Shown here: one piece after another, positions 7,281-15,188 of the stretch
Layout: every line of letters begins with the position of its first letter
Numbering within the stretch: position 1 is the stretch's first letter
Origin: Ahrensia sp.
GTDB lineage: Bacteria > Pseudomonadota > Alphaproteobacteria > Rhizobiales > Rhizobiaceae
NCBI GenBank assembly: GCA_002706335.1
Contig: PAKZ01000031.1
Location: 1-64,000 of the forward strand
Length of the DNA: 64,000 bases
Direction: 5' to 3'
Translations under genes and position numbers: made by a program
Notes under the pieces: generated by a model
The model's database searches: none
Seen by the model: the letters and a program-made list of their open reading frames with translations, nothing else
What the model was told of the DNA's origin: nothing

Positions 7281-7838
7281 ATGGGCGAGATTATTGGCTA
7301 TGCGCGTGTGTCGAGCGTAGGGCAGCGGCACGAGGGACAGGTGGAGCGGCTCAAGGAGGCGGGAGCTACCAAGGTCTTTGCAGAGAAGGTCTCAGGGCTG
7401 GACAAGGAGCGGCCCGAATTGGCGCGTTGCCTTGAGTACCTCCGCGAGGGCGACACGCTGCTAATCACCAAGCTGGACAGGCTGGCCCGCTCCACCAGCC
7501 ACCTCCACCAAATCGTGGAAGGCCTCACGGCCAAGGGGGTGGGCTTCAAGGTCCTTGATGACGTCTCCCTAGACACCACTACCCGCACGGGGAAGCTGGT
7601 CTTTGGCATCCTTGCATCCATCGCGGAGTTTGAGACGGCCCTCAGGAAGGAACGTCAAATGGAAGGCATCGCCAAGGCCAAGGCGGAGGGGCGCACCGGC
7701 GGTCGGCCTAAGCTAGTGACCCCGGAAGTGGAGGCGGAGATTGTCAAGCTGAGGGAAGGCGGCATGTCCATCCGCAAGATCGCGGCGAAGGTGGGCTTCT
7801 CAAAGGCAACCGTGCAGAAGCTGGTCTCGGCGACCTAG
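7281..7838 (+). CDS. Serine recombinase, resolvase/invertase type
   Basis: A 185-residue small serine recombinase. The N-terminal catalytic domain holds YARVSS (nucleophile Ser11) and LDRLARS with the paired active-site arginines; the C-terminal part (GGRPKLVTPE..., MSIRKIAAKVGFSKATVQKL) is the Hin/resolvase helix-turn-helix. The length is normal for Tn3/gamma-delta-type resolvases and DNA invertases. No inverted invertible segment was noticed, so dimer resolution of a circular form is the likelier job. The repeats upstream may be its sites. It converges with and overlaps the AbiJ-like gene by 4 bases. Confidence 0.92.
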   Translation: MGEIIGYARVSSVGQRHEGQVERLKEAGATKVFAEKVSGLDKERPELARCLEYLREGDTLLITKLDRLARSTSHLHQIVEGLTAKGVGFKVLDDVSLDTTTRTGKLVFGILASIAEFETALRKERQMEGIAKAKAEGRTGGRPKLVTPEVEAEIVKLREGGMSIRKIAAKVGFSKATVQKLVSAT

Positions 7839-8686
7839 CCCGCTGGATCGGCAAGTAGGTATGTTACAAACGCTGAGCAGACGCTAAGAACGAAGATGGC
7901 ATCTCGCTCTGTAACTTTCGCACGTTCGCCCTCCAAGAGCGGGTGACGGATTCCGGGCTCATCGCTGGCATAGCCATATAATTTCAGCAAAGCTACCCGA
8001 AACGAGCCATGCATGTGGGTGCGCTTGTTCATTTCAGTGAGGGCGTCCGAGAATTTGTCCTTTCCCGTCTCATTTCGGACTATCGACTCAACAGCGTGGG
8101 TGCTCTCCCGAACGCTGCCGGCATAGTCTCCCTGAGTGAGCCTCGAAGCCGCTTCAACAAGGTGCTTTCTTCCGCCGTGATTGTGCGACTCCGAGAGAAC
8201 ATCTAGCGCTCGGAGGACCGTTTTCCCGTCTTCCTCCGAGGCTATTGGGATAATAGTGTCGCCATCAATTAAGCGGTACGCAGCATGGTGTTTGACGAGC
8301 TTGTACTCAACTAAGTTTGCCAAGTTTGATTGTTTATATGCGCGAAGCAACCATTGGGTCGTTCCCAATACATCGACGTAGTCACTACTTCGAAAATACC
8401 CTTTTAGAACATCGATATTGGCTGATAGTTTAGGGTCCCACTCATCAGCCATCTTGTGGCGCACTTCTACCCAGTGCCGCCTCATTACTTTCGCGGAGGT
8501 GCCTGATAAGTACCCCATTTCGCCGCGATCAGCTTGCAGCCTACTCAAGAACAAATCCCATAGATCGGCTTTAAGCGCGACCGAAACCTCCTTCAGGGCT
8601 AGCTGAGCGGGCAAAGCATCCCGACCCTCCGCCTGCCCGAATGTCAGCTTCTTGCGAGCACTAAGGTCAAACTCATTTTCTGCCAT
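7835..8686 (-). CDS. AbiJ-like / HEPN-type protein, putative abortive infection
   Basis: A 283-residue protein. The ATG at 8686 is chosen because it overlaps the integrase stop as TAATG. The N-terminal part (FDLSARKKL... ALKADLWDLFLSRL) resembles the AbiJ N-terminal domain type 4. The C-terminal part (GDYAGSVRESTHAVESIVRN, FRVALLKLYGYAS, GIRHPLL, DAIFVLSVCSAFVTYLL) resembles the helical HEPN-like domain found at the end of abortive-infection proteins, which often cut RNA. A canonical R-x4-6-H pair is not obvious, so nuclease activity is uncertain. Translational coupling to the integrase suggests expression in the integrated state, fitting a cargo defence gene that protects host and element from other phages. 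Confidence 0.7.
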   Translation of the reverse strand: MAENEFDLSARKKLTFGQAEGRDALPAQLALKEVSVALKADLWDLFLSRLQADRGEMGYLSGTSAKVMRRHWVEVRHKMADEWDPKLSANIDVLKGYFRSSDYVDVLGTTQWLLRAYKQSNLANLVEYKLVKHHAAYRLIDGDTIIPIASEEDGKTVLRALDVLSESHNHGGRKHLVEAASRLTQGDYAGSVRESTHAVESIVRNETGKDKFSDALTEMNKRTHMHGSFRVALLKLYGYASDEPGIRHPLLEGERAKVTERDAIFVLSVCSAFVTYLLADPAG

Positions 8687-10212
8687 TAGCGTAACACCTG
8701 GGGTCCCTTTATCGGCAGCCGTGAAATGCCTCCATGCAGCCAATGGAAGTCTAGCCGCCCGAGGTCCCATTGCACATAGACCCGGCTGAAGACCTGAAGC
8801 ATCGCCGCATTCGCCGCAGGGTAGTCCAGGTCAGATTTGGACAGCTCCCCCACCAAGTCCTCAAGCCGCTGCGTACGGGTAATTGGATTGCGGACAGCCT
8901 CAAGCTCTTCGACCCGCTCTTCCTCCTCCCGGACCTCCGCGAGCCTAGCCTCAAGAGCGCGGAGCCGTTGCCGGACTCCCTCGGCCTCCCCCTCTGACAG
9001 GAAGTCCACGAGCTTCTCTATCTGGCCTTGGAGCTTCTCCCTCTCCTCCGCCAACCGAGCCTTCACGTCCTCCACTGTCTTGGAGCCCTTGGGGGCGCTC
9101 TTCGATAGCTCCGAGGCGTGCTCCACGATGGCTGCCTCTAGGTGGTCGATCCGCACCCCGTGGTACTCACAGCCCGCACCCGCTTTGGCCCTGCTGCATA
9201 CGAGATAAGGATGGCCACTCTTAGTGCTGGACCCCTTGTTGGTCCGCGACATTGCGCTTCGGCAGCGAGGGCACCGCGCTAAGCCAGCCAACAGGTGAGA
9301 GACTCCGCGAGTACTATTCAGCCGCACCGAAGGGGCACGCCTGCCCTCCCTCATGGATTGGACACGAGCAAAGACCTCAGGCTCCACCACCTTGGGGAAG
9401 TAGTCCTCCACGGGTTCCTGAGGCTTCCTCGTGCGCTTGCCCTCCACGTATTCGATGGTGTGGGGTGTCAACCTACCCACCACAGCCGGGTTCTCCAGTA
9501 TCTTCACCACGTAGGAGCGATGCCAGAAAGCCGCCCTCCCGAAGGGCTTGACGCCATCCTTATTGAGGCCATCGGCGATGCCGTGAGTCCCCTTGCCTTC
9601 GAGGTATTGCCGGAAGATGCGTTTCACCACCTCCACCCGCTCGGGGACCACCTCATAGGCACGCCGGTCCTCCCGAAGCTTCAGCCATCCGGGAGCGAGC
9701 TTGGTCATCGGCTTCTTACGGGAGGCGTTTGCCCGCTTTTCGGACCATGCACTGCGGATACGATGAGACTTCCGCTCGCTCTCCTCATTGGCCCGCATGG
9801 CGACCACGTAGGCCATCATCATCGCCATGGGGTCTCTGTCGATGGTCTCTAGGTCATAGACCTTGTTGTCTGCGAGGGTGACGAGGGTAATTCCTGCCTC
9901 GCAAATGTCCTCAAGCACCCTCAACGCCTTCCGGGGGATATTGCGGCTGAGGCGGTCTAAGCTCTCCACGAGAAGGCTGCTTCCGGCTGGCACGGTGCCG
10001 AGCTTCACGGCCTCTAGGAACGCCCCCAACATGCCTGTCTCCGCGTTGGCACCACGGAAAGCCGAAACGCCAAGGTCAGCAAAGGAGCGGGGGTCTAGTC
10101 TAAGGCCGTGCTCCCGAGCATATCGCTCAGCGAGTTCCTTTTGTCGCCTGAAGCTGTCACCACGTTGCTGCTCCGGGGTGGAGAAGCGGAGGTAGGAGAA
10201 AGCTATGTTCAC
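8686..10212 (-). CDS. Large serine recombinase (site-specific integrase)
   Basis: A 508-residue integrase with a GTG start at 10212. The resolvase-type catalytic domain occupies about residues 1-150 (YLRFST with Ser11 nucleophile; SLDRLSRN with the active-site arginines). The Recombinase domain follows at about 165-270 and a zinc ribbon at about 330-375 (CPRC ... C ... C). A charged coiled coil with a Leu/Glu-rich pattern spans about 390-450, then the C-terminal tail. This is the phiC31/Bxb1 layout, with the coiled coil that controls directionality. The attachment junctions at 1225 and 11219 match its expected palindromic sites. The GTG overlaps the upstream DUF1353 stop (GTGA) and its stop overlaps the AbiJ-like start. 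No separate directionality factor was identified. Confidence 0.95.
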   Translation of the reverse strand: MNIAFSYLRFSTPEQQRGDSFRRQKELAERYAREHGLRLDPRSFADLGVSAFRGANAETGMLGAFLEAVKLGTVPAGSSLLVESLDRLSRNIPRKALRVLEDICEAGITLVTLADNKVYDLETIDRDPMAMMMAYVVAMRANEESERKSHRIRSAWSEKRANASRKKPMTKLAPGWLKLREDRRAYEVVPERVEVVKRIFRQYLEGKGTHGIADGLNKDGVKPFGRAAFWHRSYVVKILENPAVVGRLTPHTIEYVEGKRTRKPQEPVEDYFPKVVEPEVFARVQSMREGRRAPSVRLNSTRGVSHLLAGLARCPRCRSAMSRTNKGSSTKSGHPYLVCSRAKAGAGCEYHGVRIDHLEAAIVEHASELSKSAPKGSKTVEDVKARLAEEREKLQGQIEKLVDFLSEGEAEGVRQRLRALEARLAEVREEEERVEELEAVRNPITRTQRLEDLVGELSKSDLDYPAANAAMLQVFSRVYVQWDLGRLDFHWLHGGISRLPIKGPQVLR

Positions 10213-11153
10213 GGTTTGATATCGTTATCACCAGCGAGAACGTTAACCGTTGTTTGCCACGCGGATTGGTCCGGATACTCGTAAAACACTACCGGCTTGG
10301 TCCAGCCGCTCGCTATCAATTCTTGGTATCTCGCACGAGCCTCATCGGGGTAATAATCGACAAGTTCGGGTACCTCCTCAACGTCCCAAGGAACCAGCGC
10401 CACTTGTCCAGATACCATGCCTAAGGACTCACGGTATTCTCCAGCTTCTAGTCTTGAGAATAGGCCAAACTGCTCAACTGGGCCCTCAAATTCTTTCAGT
10501 GCCGCTCTCTGTAGCCGGTCAAATAGCTCTTCGGCTTCAGCGCTCCCCGCAAGCACGACTTTTCCATCTACCACATCCAAGACAGCATCATTTGTGCTCT
10601 CCAAAGTGCGAGCAATAGCTATGAGCTTCGTTGCAGCAATCCCATTTGCCCTCATGCTCGCGTTGGCCAAAACTGAGTTCGCGCTTTCGCATGGAACAGG
10701 GGGCTCGCGGTTCGGATCAACAATCCAATGCGGGGGGCCGAAGGAACGAATAGCTGCCCACATGACATTGGCTTTGAACCAAGATACTCCTTCAGCACGA
10801 GCACCACGCCAGAAGGTTCTGTGAGTATCAAAGTAGTCTCGATTTCTTGCGCAACAAAAGTAATCATGTACTATTGCTGCATTAAGAAAGTTACCCGAAA
10901 AAGGGCCGCCGACTATGCTCCAAGCCCAAGGAGGAATGGAAGCGCCATCGACTTTCTGGCCAGCAGGAGCGACCCACTCAAGACCATTGGGATCGATAAA
11001 TTTAAAGTCCGCAGATAGTTCAAATAGTGGTCTATCTCCTCCACGGATAAAGCGACCTTGGGGTTCTCCTTCGAACTTACCAAAAAAGTCTTCAGCCGAA
11101 GCGTTTCCGATGCACGCAAACGAAGCAAGAGTAAGTAACAAAGAAAGTCTCAT
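10209..11153 (-). CDS. Secreted DUF1353 protein
   Basis: A 314-residue protein with a signal peptide (residues 1-20, cut near ASA-EDF). Residues about 25-145 carry the DUF1353 signature: VDGASIPPWAWS, GNFLNAAIVHDYFC, and a later FWRGAR...W block, with His and Asp that may bind a metal or form an active site. DUF1353 is common in phage and integrative elements and has no settled function. The C-terminal 170 residues are unrecognised. A GGGAGGG precedes the ATG. It is the first gene of an overlapping three-gene operon with the integrase and the AbiJ-like protein and is richer in A+T than the integrase gene. Confidence 0.8.
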   Translation of the reverse strand: MRLSLLLTLASFACIGNASAEDFFGKFEGEPQGRFIRGGDRPLFELSADFKFIDPNGLEWVAPAGQKVDGASIPPWAWSIVGGPFSGNFLNAAIVHDYFCCARNRDYFDTHRTFWRGARAEGVSWFKANVMWAAIRSFGPPHWIVDPNREPPVPCESANSVLANASMRANGIAATKLIAIARTLESTNDAVLDVVDGKVVLAGSAEAEELFDRLQRAALKEFEGPVEQFGLFSRLEAGEYRESLGMVSGQVALVPWDVEEVPELVDYYPDEARARYQELIASGWTKPVVFYEYPDQSAWQTTVNVLAGDNDIKP

Positions 11154-11198
11154 TCTTTATCCCTCCCTTTAGTGAGGATTGGTAGCGAGCACGCTAGA

Positions 11199-11235
11199 GG
11201 TCTCTTGTCAATAACATGAGGAGGTTGTGGCCGCC
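11199..11235. other. Right attachment junction (element / comM)
   Basis: Element arm 11199-11218 (starts GGTCT, ends CATG) and host arm 11221-11235 (ends CCGCC) flank the shared AG at 11219-11220. Joined to the element arm at the left junction (1227-1246), the 42-bp circular-form site has 14 of 20 paired positions around AG. The host arms give a 32-bp empty site with 10 of 15 paired. Precise recombination at AG rebuilds the codons for NLLMVGPP of ComM. Confidence 0.8.
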
Positions 11236-11859
11236 AGCCGCGGCGACTTCGAGAGCGCGCTTCGCCGTTTCCTGTCCCTTGATGTCGGCGAGATCCGGCA
11301 GGTTGGTCGGCAAGTCGCGCCGGGCCGGCTGCGGCCGCGACAGGACCTGCGTGCCGCGGAAATGATTGGCGAGCGAAATCAGCGAGGCCGGGGCGACGAT
11401 ATCGACATCTTCACCCGCCCATGCCGCTTCCGGGCCGCACTCCTTCGGACAGATCAGCCCCTTGCCCATGGCGCTGGCCGCGATCGCCGCCGGCAGGACA
11501 CCCGCCACCGGAGCAATGGTGCCATCAAGGGAGAGCTCACCCAAGACGACATAGTTCGCCAGGGCATCGGCCGGCACGGCGCCAAGCGCCGCCATCAGTC
11601 CGAGCGCGATGGGCAGGTCGAAATGGGAGCCTTCCTTGGGCAGATCCGCGGGGGCGAGATTGACGGTGACTTTCTTGGGCGGCATCGACAGGCCCGAAGC
11701 ATGCAGCGCCGACTGGACGCGCTCGCGGCTCTCCGCCACCGCCTTGTCCGGCAGCCCGACGATATGCATGTTGACCTTGCCCGGCGCGACCATGACCTGA
11801 ACATCGACCGGCACGGCCTCGATGCCCTGAAACGACACTGTCGCAATGCGCGAAACCAT
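11219..11859 (-). pseudogene. comM: ComM/YifB AAA+ helicase, N-terminal part (split by mobile element)
   Basis: The first 215 residues of ComM: the ChlI-type N-terminal domain (VQVMVAPGKVNMHIVGLPDKAVAES-type start, then PADLPKEGSHFDLPIALG) and the linker ending AAAGGHNLLM, after which the frame runs six codons into the element and stops at 11194. It lacks both Walker motifs, so it cannot work as an ATPase. A GGGAGAGGG lies just before the ATG. Together with 333-1226 it makes a full 510-residue protein, the normal family length. Confidence 0.93.
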
Positions 11860-11988
11860 GAGCCCTCTCCCCTCTGGTTAGGGATATTAAGACTCAGTCG
11901 AGCGAACGAAGCAAGAACAAAATTGCAACCAGCGCACGCAAGGCGGGATTCCGGGTTGCATGCGGTTGTGGCGGCGGAACAAAGGCGC

Positions 11989-12222
11989 TCAGTCCTGGCC
12001 CCGCCAGCGATAGAGGCGACCGCCGCCCTTCTTGACCCCTGTATCCTCGACGCCCGGAAACTTTCCGGCGCGCACGGCTTCCAGGAACCGGCGGCCGGTC
12101 TTCACCTTGTCGCCGATCCAGAGATCGTCCCAGCCGGGTCCGTAGAGATCCGGGAAATGAAACATACCGGCCGGGCGTTCGGCGAGGCGGGCGCGCAGGC
12201 GGGCGGTTTCATCGAGGTTCAT
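11989..12222 (-). CDS. Small DUF1413-like protein
   Basis: A 77-residue soluble protein whose core (FHFPDLYGPGWDDLWIGDKV, KTGRRFLEAVRAGKFPGVE) matches the general pattern of DUF1413 proteins, L-x-G-x-x-W...G-x-x-x-G-R-x-F, as I remember it. The basic C-terminus (KKGGGRLYRWRG) suggests nucleic-acid contact. Function unknown. It lies upstream of comM on the same strand, 130 bases away, and may overlap a tiny frame at 12209-12316. Confidence 0.65.
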   Translation of the reverse strand: MNLDETARLRARLAERPAGMFHFPDLYGPGWDDLWIGDKVKTGRRFLEAVRAGKFPGVEDTGVKKGGGRLYRWRGQD

Positions 12223-12316
12223 GATCGTTCAGCCAATCGCGTTCCGGACGTGGAATCAAGAGGTCCATGCCGGGGGCCGTCGCCAGTCCATCTTCGCGCG
12301 AGCCGGCGCTATTCAT
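12209..12316 (-). CDS. Possible 35-residue protein
   Basis: A short frame (starts MNSAGSRED, ends RDWLNDHEPR) overlaps the start of the DUF1413-like gene by 14 bases. The C-terminal MDLLIPRPERDWLND segment reads like natural protein and the overlap hints at coupling, as with small antitoxin-like partners, but there is no strong ribosome binding site. Kept as a possibility only. Confidence 0.25.
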   Translation of the reverse strand: MNSAGSREDGLATAPGMDLLIPRPERDWLNDHEPR

Positions 12317-12373
12317 CGCATTGACGCGGTCTTTTTCATAATCCCGCAATGATTTTCCGGTTTCCTTAAGGGC

Positions 12374-12850
12374 ATGGCAGAGCACATTCTCGACCCCGCT
12401 GACGCGAATTCGCCCAGCCCGTTTCGACGATGGGGCCTATGGGCCGTGCTCTTCGGCGCGCTGGCGTTGGCGCTCGTCTTCTTCCAGATCGCGGCGCCTT
12501 CCTTCGAACCGAAACCGTCCGCCGGGGCGCAGATCGGCGAGATCGCCGGAGAGATCAAGCGATCGGCCTGGCGCACATTTCTCGGACTGCCGAAACCGGA
12601 GGTGAAGGCGGAAGCCGCCTCGCTCACGCACTATCTCGCCATCGCCGCGCCCATCCTCGGCATCGTCGCCATCCTGCTTTCGCTGATCTCGGGCGTCCTG
12701 CGCGAAAACTGGCGATATACCGCCTATGGCCTCGGCCTTGGTGCGACCGCGATTGTCTTCCAGTATTTCTGGTGGCTGGCACTGATTGTCGCCGCCGTGG
12801 TCGTGCTGGTCGCGATCATCGAGAATATCGGCGACATTTTCAGCTTCTGA
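12374..12850 (+). CDS. Inner-membrane protein, unknown function
   Basis: A 158-residue membrane protein with one hydrophobic segment near the N-terminus (about 20-42), a polar periplasmic or cytoplasmic loop (about 43-85, FEPKPSAGAQ...KPEVKAE), and three closely spaced segments (about 87-107, 112-130, 131-152). Not a family I can name; similar small four-helix proteins sit next to gshB or comM in rhizobia. It converges with gshB, whose stop lies 45 bases away. Confidence 0.75.
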   Translation: MAEHILDPADANSPSPFRRWGLWAVLFGALALALVFFQIAAPSFEPKPSAGAQIGEIAGEIKRSAWRTFLGLPKPEVKAEAASLTHYLAIAAPILGIVAILLSLISGVLRENWRYTAYGLGLGATAIVFQYFWWLALIVAAVVVLVAIIENIGDIFSF

Positions 12851-12894
12851 CGGGCCCCGTTACCGCCCCGCCGGATCGTGAATACGCAACGGTT

Positions 12895-13833
12895 TTAGCG
12901 CTTTGCCTCGACCGCGTCCCAGAACAGGGCGGCGATGTCGGCGCCGCCGAATTTCTTGACCTCACGCACGCCGGTCGGAGAGGTGACGTTGATCTCGGTC
13001 ATCAGACCGCCGATCACGTCGATGCCGACAAGCGTGAAGCCGCGTTCGCGGAGCGACGGGCCGATGCGGTCGCAAATCTCGCGCTCGCGCTCGGTCATCA
13101 TGGTCTCGACCGCCTTGCCGCCGACATGCATGTTCGAGCGCGCGTCGCCCTCGTCGGGGACGCGGTTGATGGCGCCGACCGGCTCGCCGTCGATCAGGAT
13201 GATGCGCTTGTCGCCGGCGCGCACGTCGTCGAGATAGCGCTGGGCGATGATCGGCTCGGGGCCGAGCTGGGCGAACATTTCCAGAAGCGAGGTCAGGTTG
13301 CGGTCCCCGTCGCGCAGGTGGAAGACGCCCGCGCCGCCATTGCCGTAGAGCGGCTTCAGGATGATGTCGCCATATTCCTTGCGGAACGCGCGGATCTCGG
13401 TGATGTCCTTGGTGATCAGCGTCTCCGGCATCAGGTCGGAGAATTCCATGACGAAGATCTTTTCCGGCGAATTGCGCACCCAGGCCGGGTCGTTGACGAC
13501 GAGCGTCTTCGGGTGGATGCGCTCGAGCAGATGCGTCGTGGTGATGTAGTTCATGTCGAAGGGCGGATCCTGGCGCAGCAGGACGACGTCCATCTCCGAG
13601 AGATCCGTGCGCACCGCCTCGCCGAGCGTGTAGTGGTCGCCTTTCACATCGCGGACCGACAGCGGCTCGACTCGCGCGGAGACCGTGCCGCCGCGCATGG
13701 ACAGGCGGTCCGGCGTGTAATGGAACAGCTCGTGACCTCGCTTCTCAGCCTCGAGGCAAAGCGCGAAAGTGGTGTCACCGGCGATCTGCACGGTGGAGAT
13801 ATGGTCCATCTGGACCGCGACCTTGAGAGGCAT
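12895..13833 (-). CDS. gshB: Glutathione synthetase
   Basis: A 312-residue ATP-grasp enzyme that joins gamma-glutamylcysteine and glycine to make glutathione in the cytosol. It has the prokaryotic N-terminal domain ([34 protein letters not shown]) and the ATP-grasp core ([49 protein letters not shown] with the Mg-binding Glu/Asn). Length is typical. Convergent with the membrane-protein gene on its left and followed at a distance by comM, the order seen in many rhizobia. Monocistronic as far as can be seen. Confidence 0.96.
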   Translation of the reverse strand: MPLKVAVQMDHISTVQIAGDTTFALCLEAEKRGHELFHYTPDRLSMRGGTVSARVEPLSVRDVKGDHYTLGEAVRTDLSEMDVVLLRQDPPFDMNYITTTHLLERIHPKTLVVNDPAWVRNSPEKIFVMEFSDLMPETLITKDITEIRAFRKEYGDIILKPLYGNGGAGVFHLRDGDRNLTSLLEMFAQLGPEPIIAQRYLDDVRAGDKRIILIDGEPVGAINRVPDEGDARSNMHVGGKAVETMMTEREREICDRIGPSLRERGFTLVGIDVIGGLMTEINVTSPTGVREVKKFGGADIAALFWDAVEAKR

Positions 13834-13916
13834 GAACGGGTTCCCCTTGAATTCGACCCGTTAAGTGGCGCGTGCGGCGCGGAAAATCAATCCGGAGGTT
13901 CGAGGCTTTGGGCTGA

Positions 13917-13945
13917 AACGAAAAACGCCGGCACGGGCCGGCGTT
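13917..13945 (-). terminator. Intrinsic terminator of the outer-membrane protein gene
   Basis: Arms AACGCCGGC (13924-13932) and GCCGGCGTT (13937-13945) form a 9-bp GC-rich hairpin. On the minus strand it is followed by TTTTTCGTTT, a classical intrinsic terminator 25 bases after the stop of the barrel protein gene at 13971. Confidence 0.85.
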
Positions 13946-13970
13946 CGTTTCACGCGCAAACTCGCCAAAT

Positions 13971-14660
13971 TCAGAACTTGCGCGATACGCCAAGGCGGAC
14001 GGCATGAACCTTGTTCGACGTCGGATAGGAGAAATCGCCGCCGTATATGGACCCGGAAACCGATGTCTCGCCATAGTCTGCGTAACGATATTCGAGACGT
14101 GTGCTCCACAGATTGTCGAAAGCGTATTCAGCGCCCGCGCCGGCAGTCCAGCCAAAGGCCGTTTCCGTATTCGAAATCTCGCTAATTCCGGTATCGATCG
14201 CTTTCATGTTGACCGAAGCAAATGCGAGACCCGCCGTCGCATAGACAAGCACGCGATCGAAAGCGGCACCCGCCCGGCCGCGAACCGAACCGGTCCAGCG
14301 AATGTGCTTGTCATAGAAATCGCCGCCACCGAATGCAAAGGTTCCATCGATCCCGGAGTACTCAAGATCGGCTTCAGCGCCGAATACGAACGAACCGGAC
14401 TGAACATTATGGCCGGCATGGATACCGCCGAAAAAGCCATCCGTATCGTAGCTGTATGGACCTTGATTCAGGGTACCGGCGGGCCAGTCCAGTTCCGAAA
14501 CAGAAGACGATCCGCCTCCATAGCCCACCTGCGCACCCAGATAAGTGCCTGACCAGTCATATAGTGAAGTCGGTGCAGTCAGCCAGTCGGCAGCTTGAGC
14601 GGCCGGAGACATGCAGATGAGCAGGCCCAACGTCGAAACAGAAGCAGATAGAGATCGCAT
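13971..14660 (-). CDS. Outer-membrane beta-barrel protein (Omp25/Omp31-like)
   Basis: A 229-residue protein with a signal peptide (cut after QAA-ADW) and an eight-stranded barrel pattern: WSGTYLGAQVGYGGGSS, FFGGIHAGHNVQSGSFVFGAEADLEYS, GSVRGRAGAAFDRVLVYATAGLAFAS, WTAGAGAEYAFDNLWSTRLEYRYAD, and a C-terminal strand ending in Phe (VRLGVSRKF), the signal for BAM-mediated insertion. It belongs with the rhizobial Omp25/Omp31/porin-like barrel group, which stabilises the envelope and can act as a phage receptor. It has its own terminator and is a second, longer relative of 22021-22587. Confidence 0.88.
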   Translation of the reverse strand: MRSLSASVSTLGLLICMSPAAQAADWLTAPTSLYDWSGTYLGAQVGYGGGSSSVSELDWPAGTLNQGPYSYDTDGFFGGIHAGHNVQSGSFVFGAEADLEYSGIDGTFAFGGGDFYDKHIRWTGSVRGRAGAAFDRVLVYATAGLAFASVNMKAIDTGISEISNTETAFGWTAGAGAEYAFDNLWSTRLEYRYADYGETSVSGSIYGGDFSYPTSNKVHAVRLGVSRKF

Positions 14661-14816
14661 TACGATAATTCCTTCGGCAACAAGCCGATTCGGTGCGCCC
14701 CACCAAGCCTATATTGAACGATGAGAGTTCTTTCGAAAGGTTAAACCGGGCCATACAATTCGCCAATTGCCACTTGTTGCAATTCTGCAACCCCGCTTAC
14801 CTCCGATCCGCCCGCC

Positions 14817-15188
14817 TCAGGGATATATGCCGGGAACATGTACCGGCCAGCGGCGCGGCAGGATCGCGACGAGATCGAAGCGCATCGACAGGCGCGCGTG
14901 GTCCGGCTGGCGCGACAGCCAGAGATCGGCGGCCGATTCGATTCGGCGCAACGCATAAGGCGTGACCGCGTCCATCGCCTCGGTCAGGGTGGGCCGCGCC
15001 TTGACCTCGACGATGGCGACGAGATCGCCCCGACGCGCGATCAGGTCGATTTCGCCAGCGGGCGTTCGATAGCGACGGGCGAGGATGCGGAAACCCTTGA
15101 GGCGAAGCGCGAAGGCGGCCAGCGTCTCGCCGCGATGGCCGAGGCCATAGGCGGCGCGGCGCTTCTGTTTAGCCGGCTCATTTTTCAT
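14817..15188 (-). CDS. yraN: UPF0102 protein YraN
   Basis: A 123-residue member of UPF0102 with the restriction-endonuclease-like fold: [47 protein letters not shown] (a PD-(D/E)xK-like Glu-Asp-EVK core). The molecular role is not settled; a structure-selective DNase activity has been proposed for the family. Its ATG overlaps the end of rsmI (11 bases), a pairing conserved in many bacteria, so it is translated from the rsmI message. Confidence 0.93.
   Translation of the reverse strand: MKNEPAKQKRRAAYGLGHRGETLAAFALRLKGFRILARRYRTPAGEIDLIARRGDLVAIVEVKARPTLTEAMDAVTPYALRRIESAADLWLSRQPDHARLSMRFDLVAILPRRWPVHVPGIYP

Larger units (their letters stand above)
1225..11220. mobile_element. Serine-integrase element inserted in comM (9,994 bp)
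   Basis: A foreign block interrupts comM between codons for Leu-Leu-Met and Val-Gly-Pro-Pro, just ahead of Walker A. It encodes a 508-aa large serine recombinase, a 185-aa resolvase-type recombinase, a polymerase-like protein with two small DNA-binding-like proteins, a putative AbiJ/HEPN defence protein, and several small membrane or exported proteins. AGG arginine codons are frequent in its genes (for example around 3388-3420), unlike the flanking CGC/CGG-using genes, and several cargo genes (4807-5166, 6440-6922, 10209-11153) look richer in A+T. No relaxase, secretion or capsid gene was seen, so transfer probably depends on a helper or on natural transformation. Confidence 0.9.

Noticed and set aside
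7027-7320. 97-codon frame running into the resolvase gene
   Set aside because: It crosses the resolvase promoter and start in another frame.
12430-14007. Very long open frame opposite gshB
   Set aside because: It is an out-of-phase translation of the gshB region on the other strand, rich in Arg, Asp and His, without domain or start signal. The same holds for the long frames opposite pfkB-type (22682-24268), yraQ-type (24589-25839), GT-C-like (37257-38531), pheT/pheS (41610-43523, 43716-45329) and addB (61798-63495).
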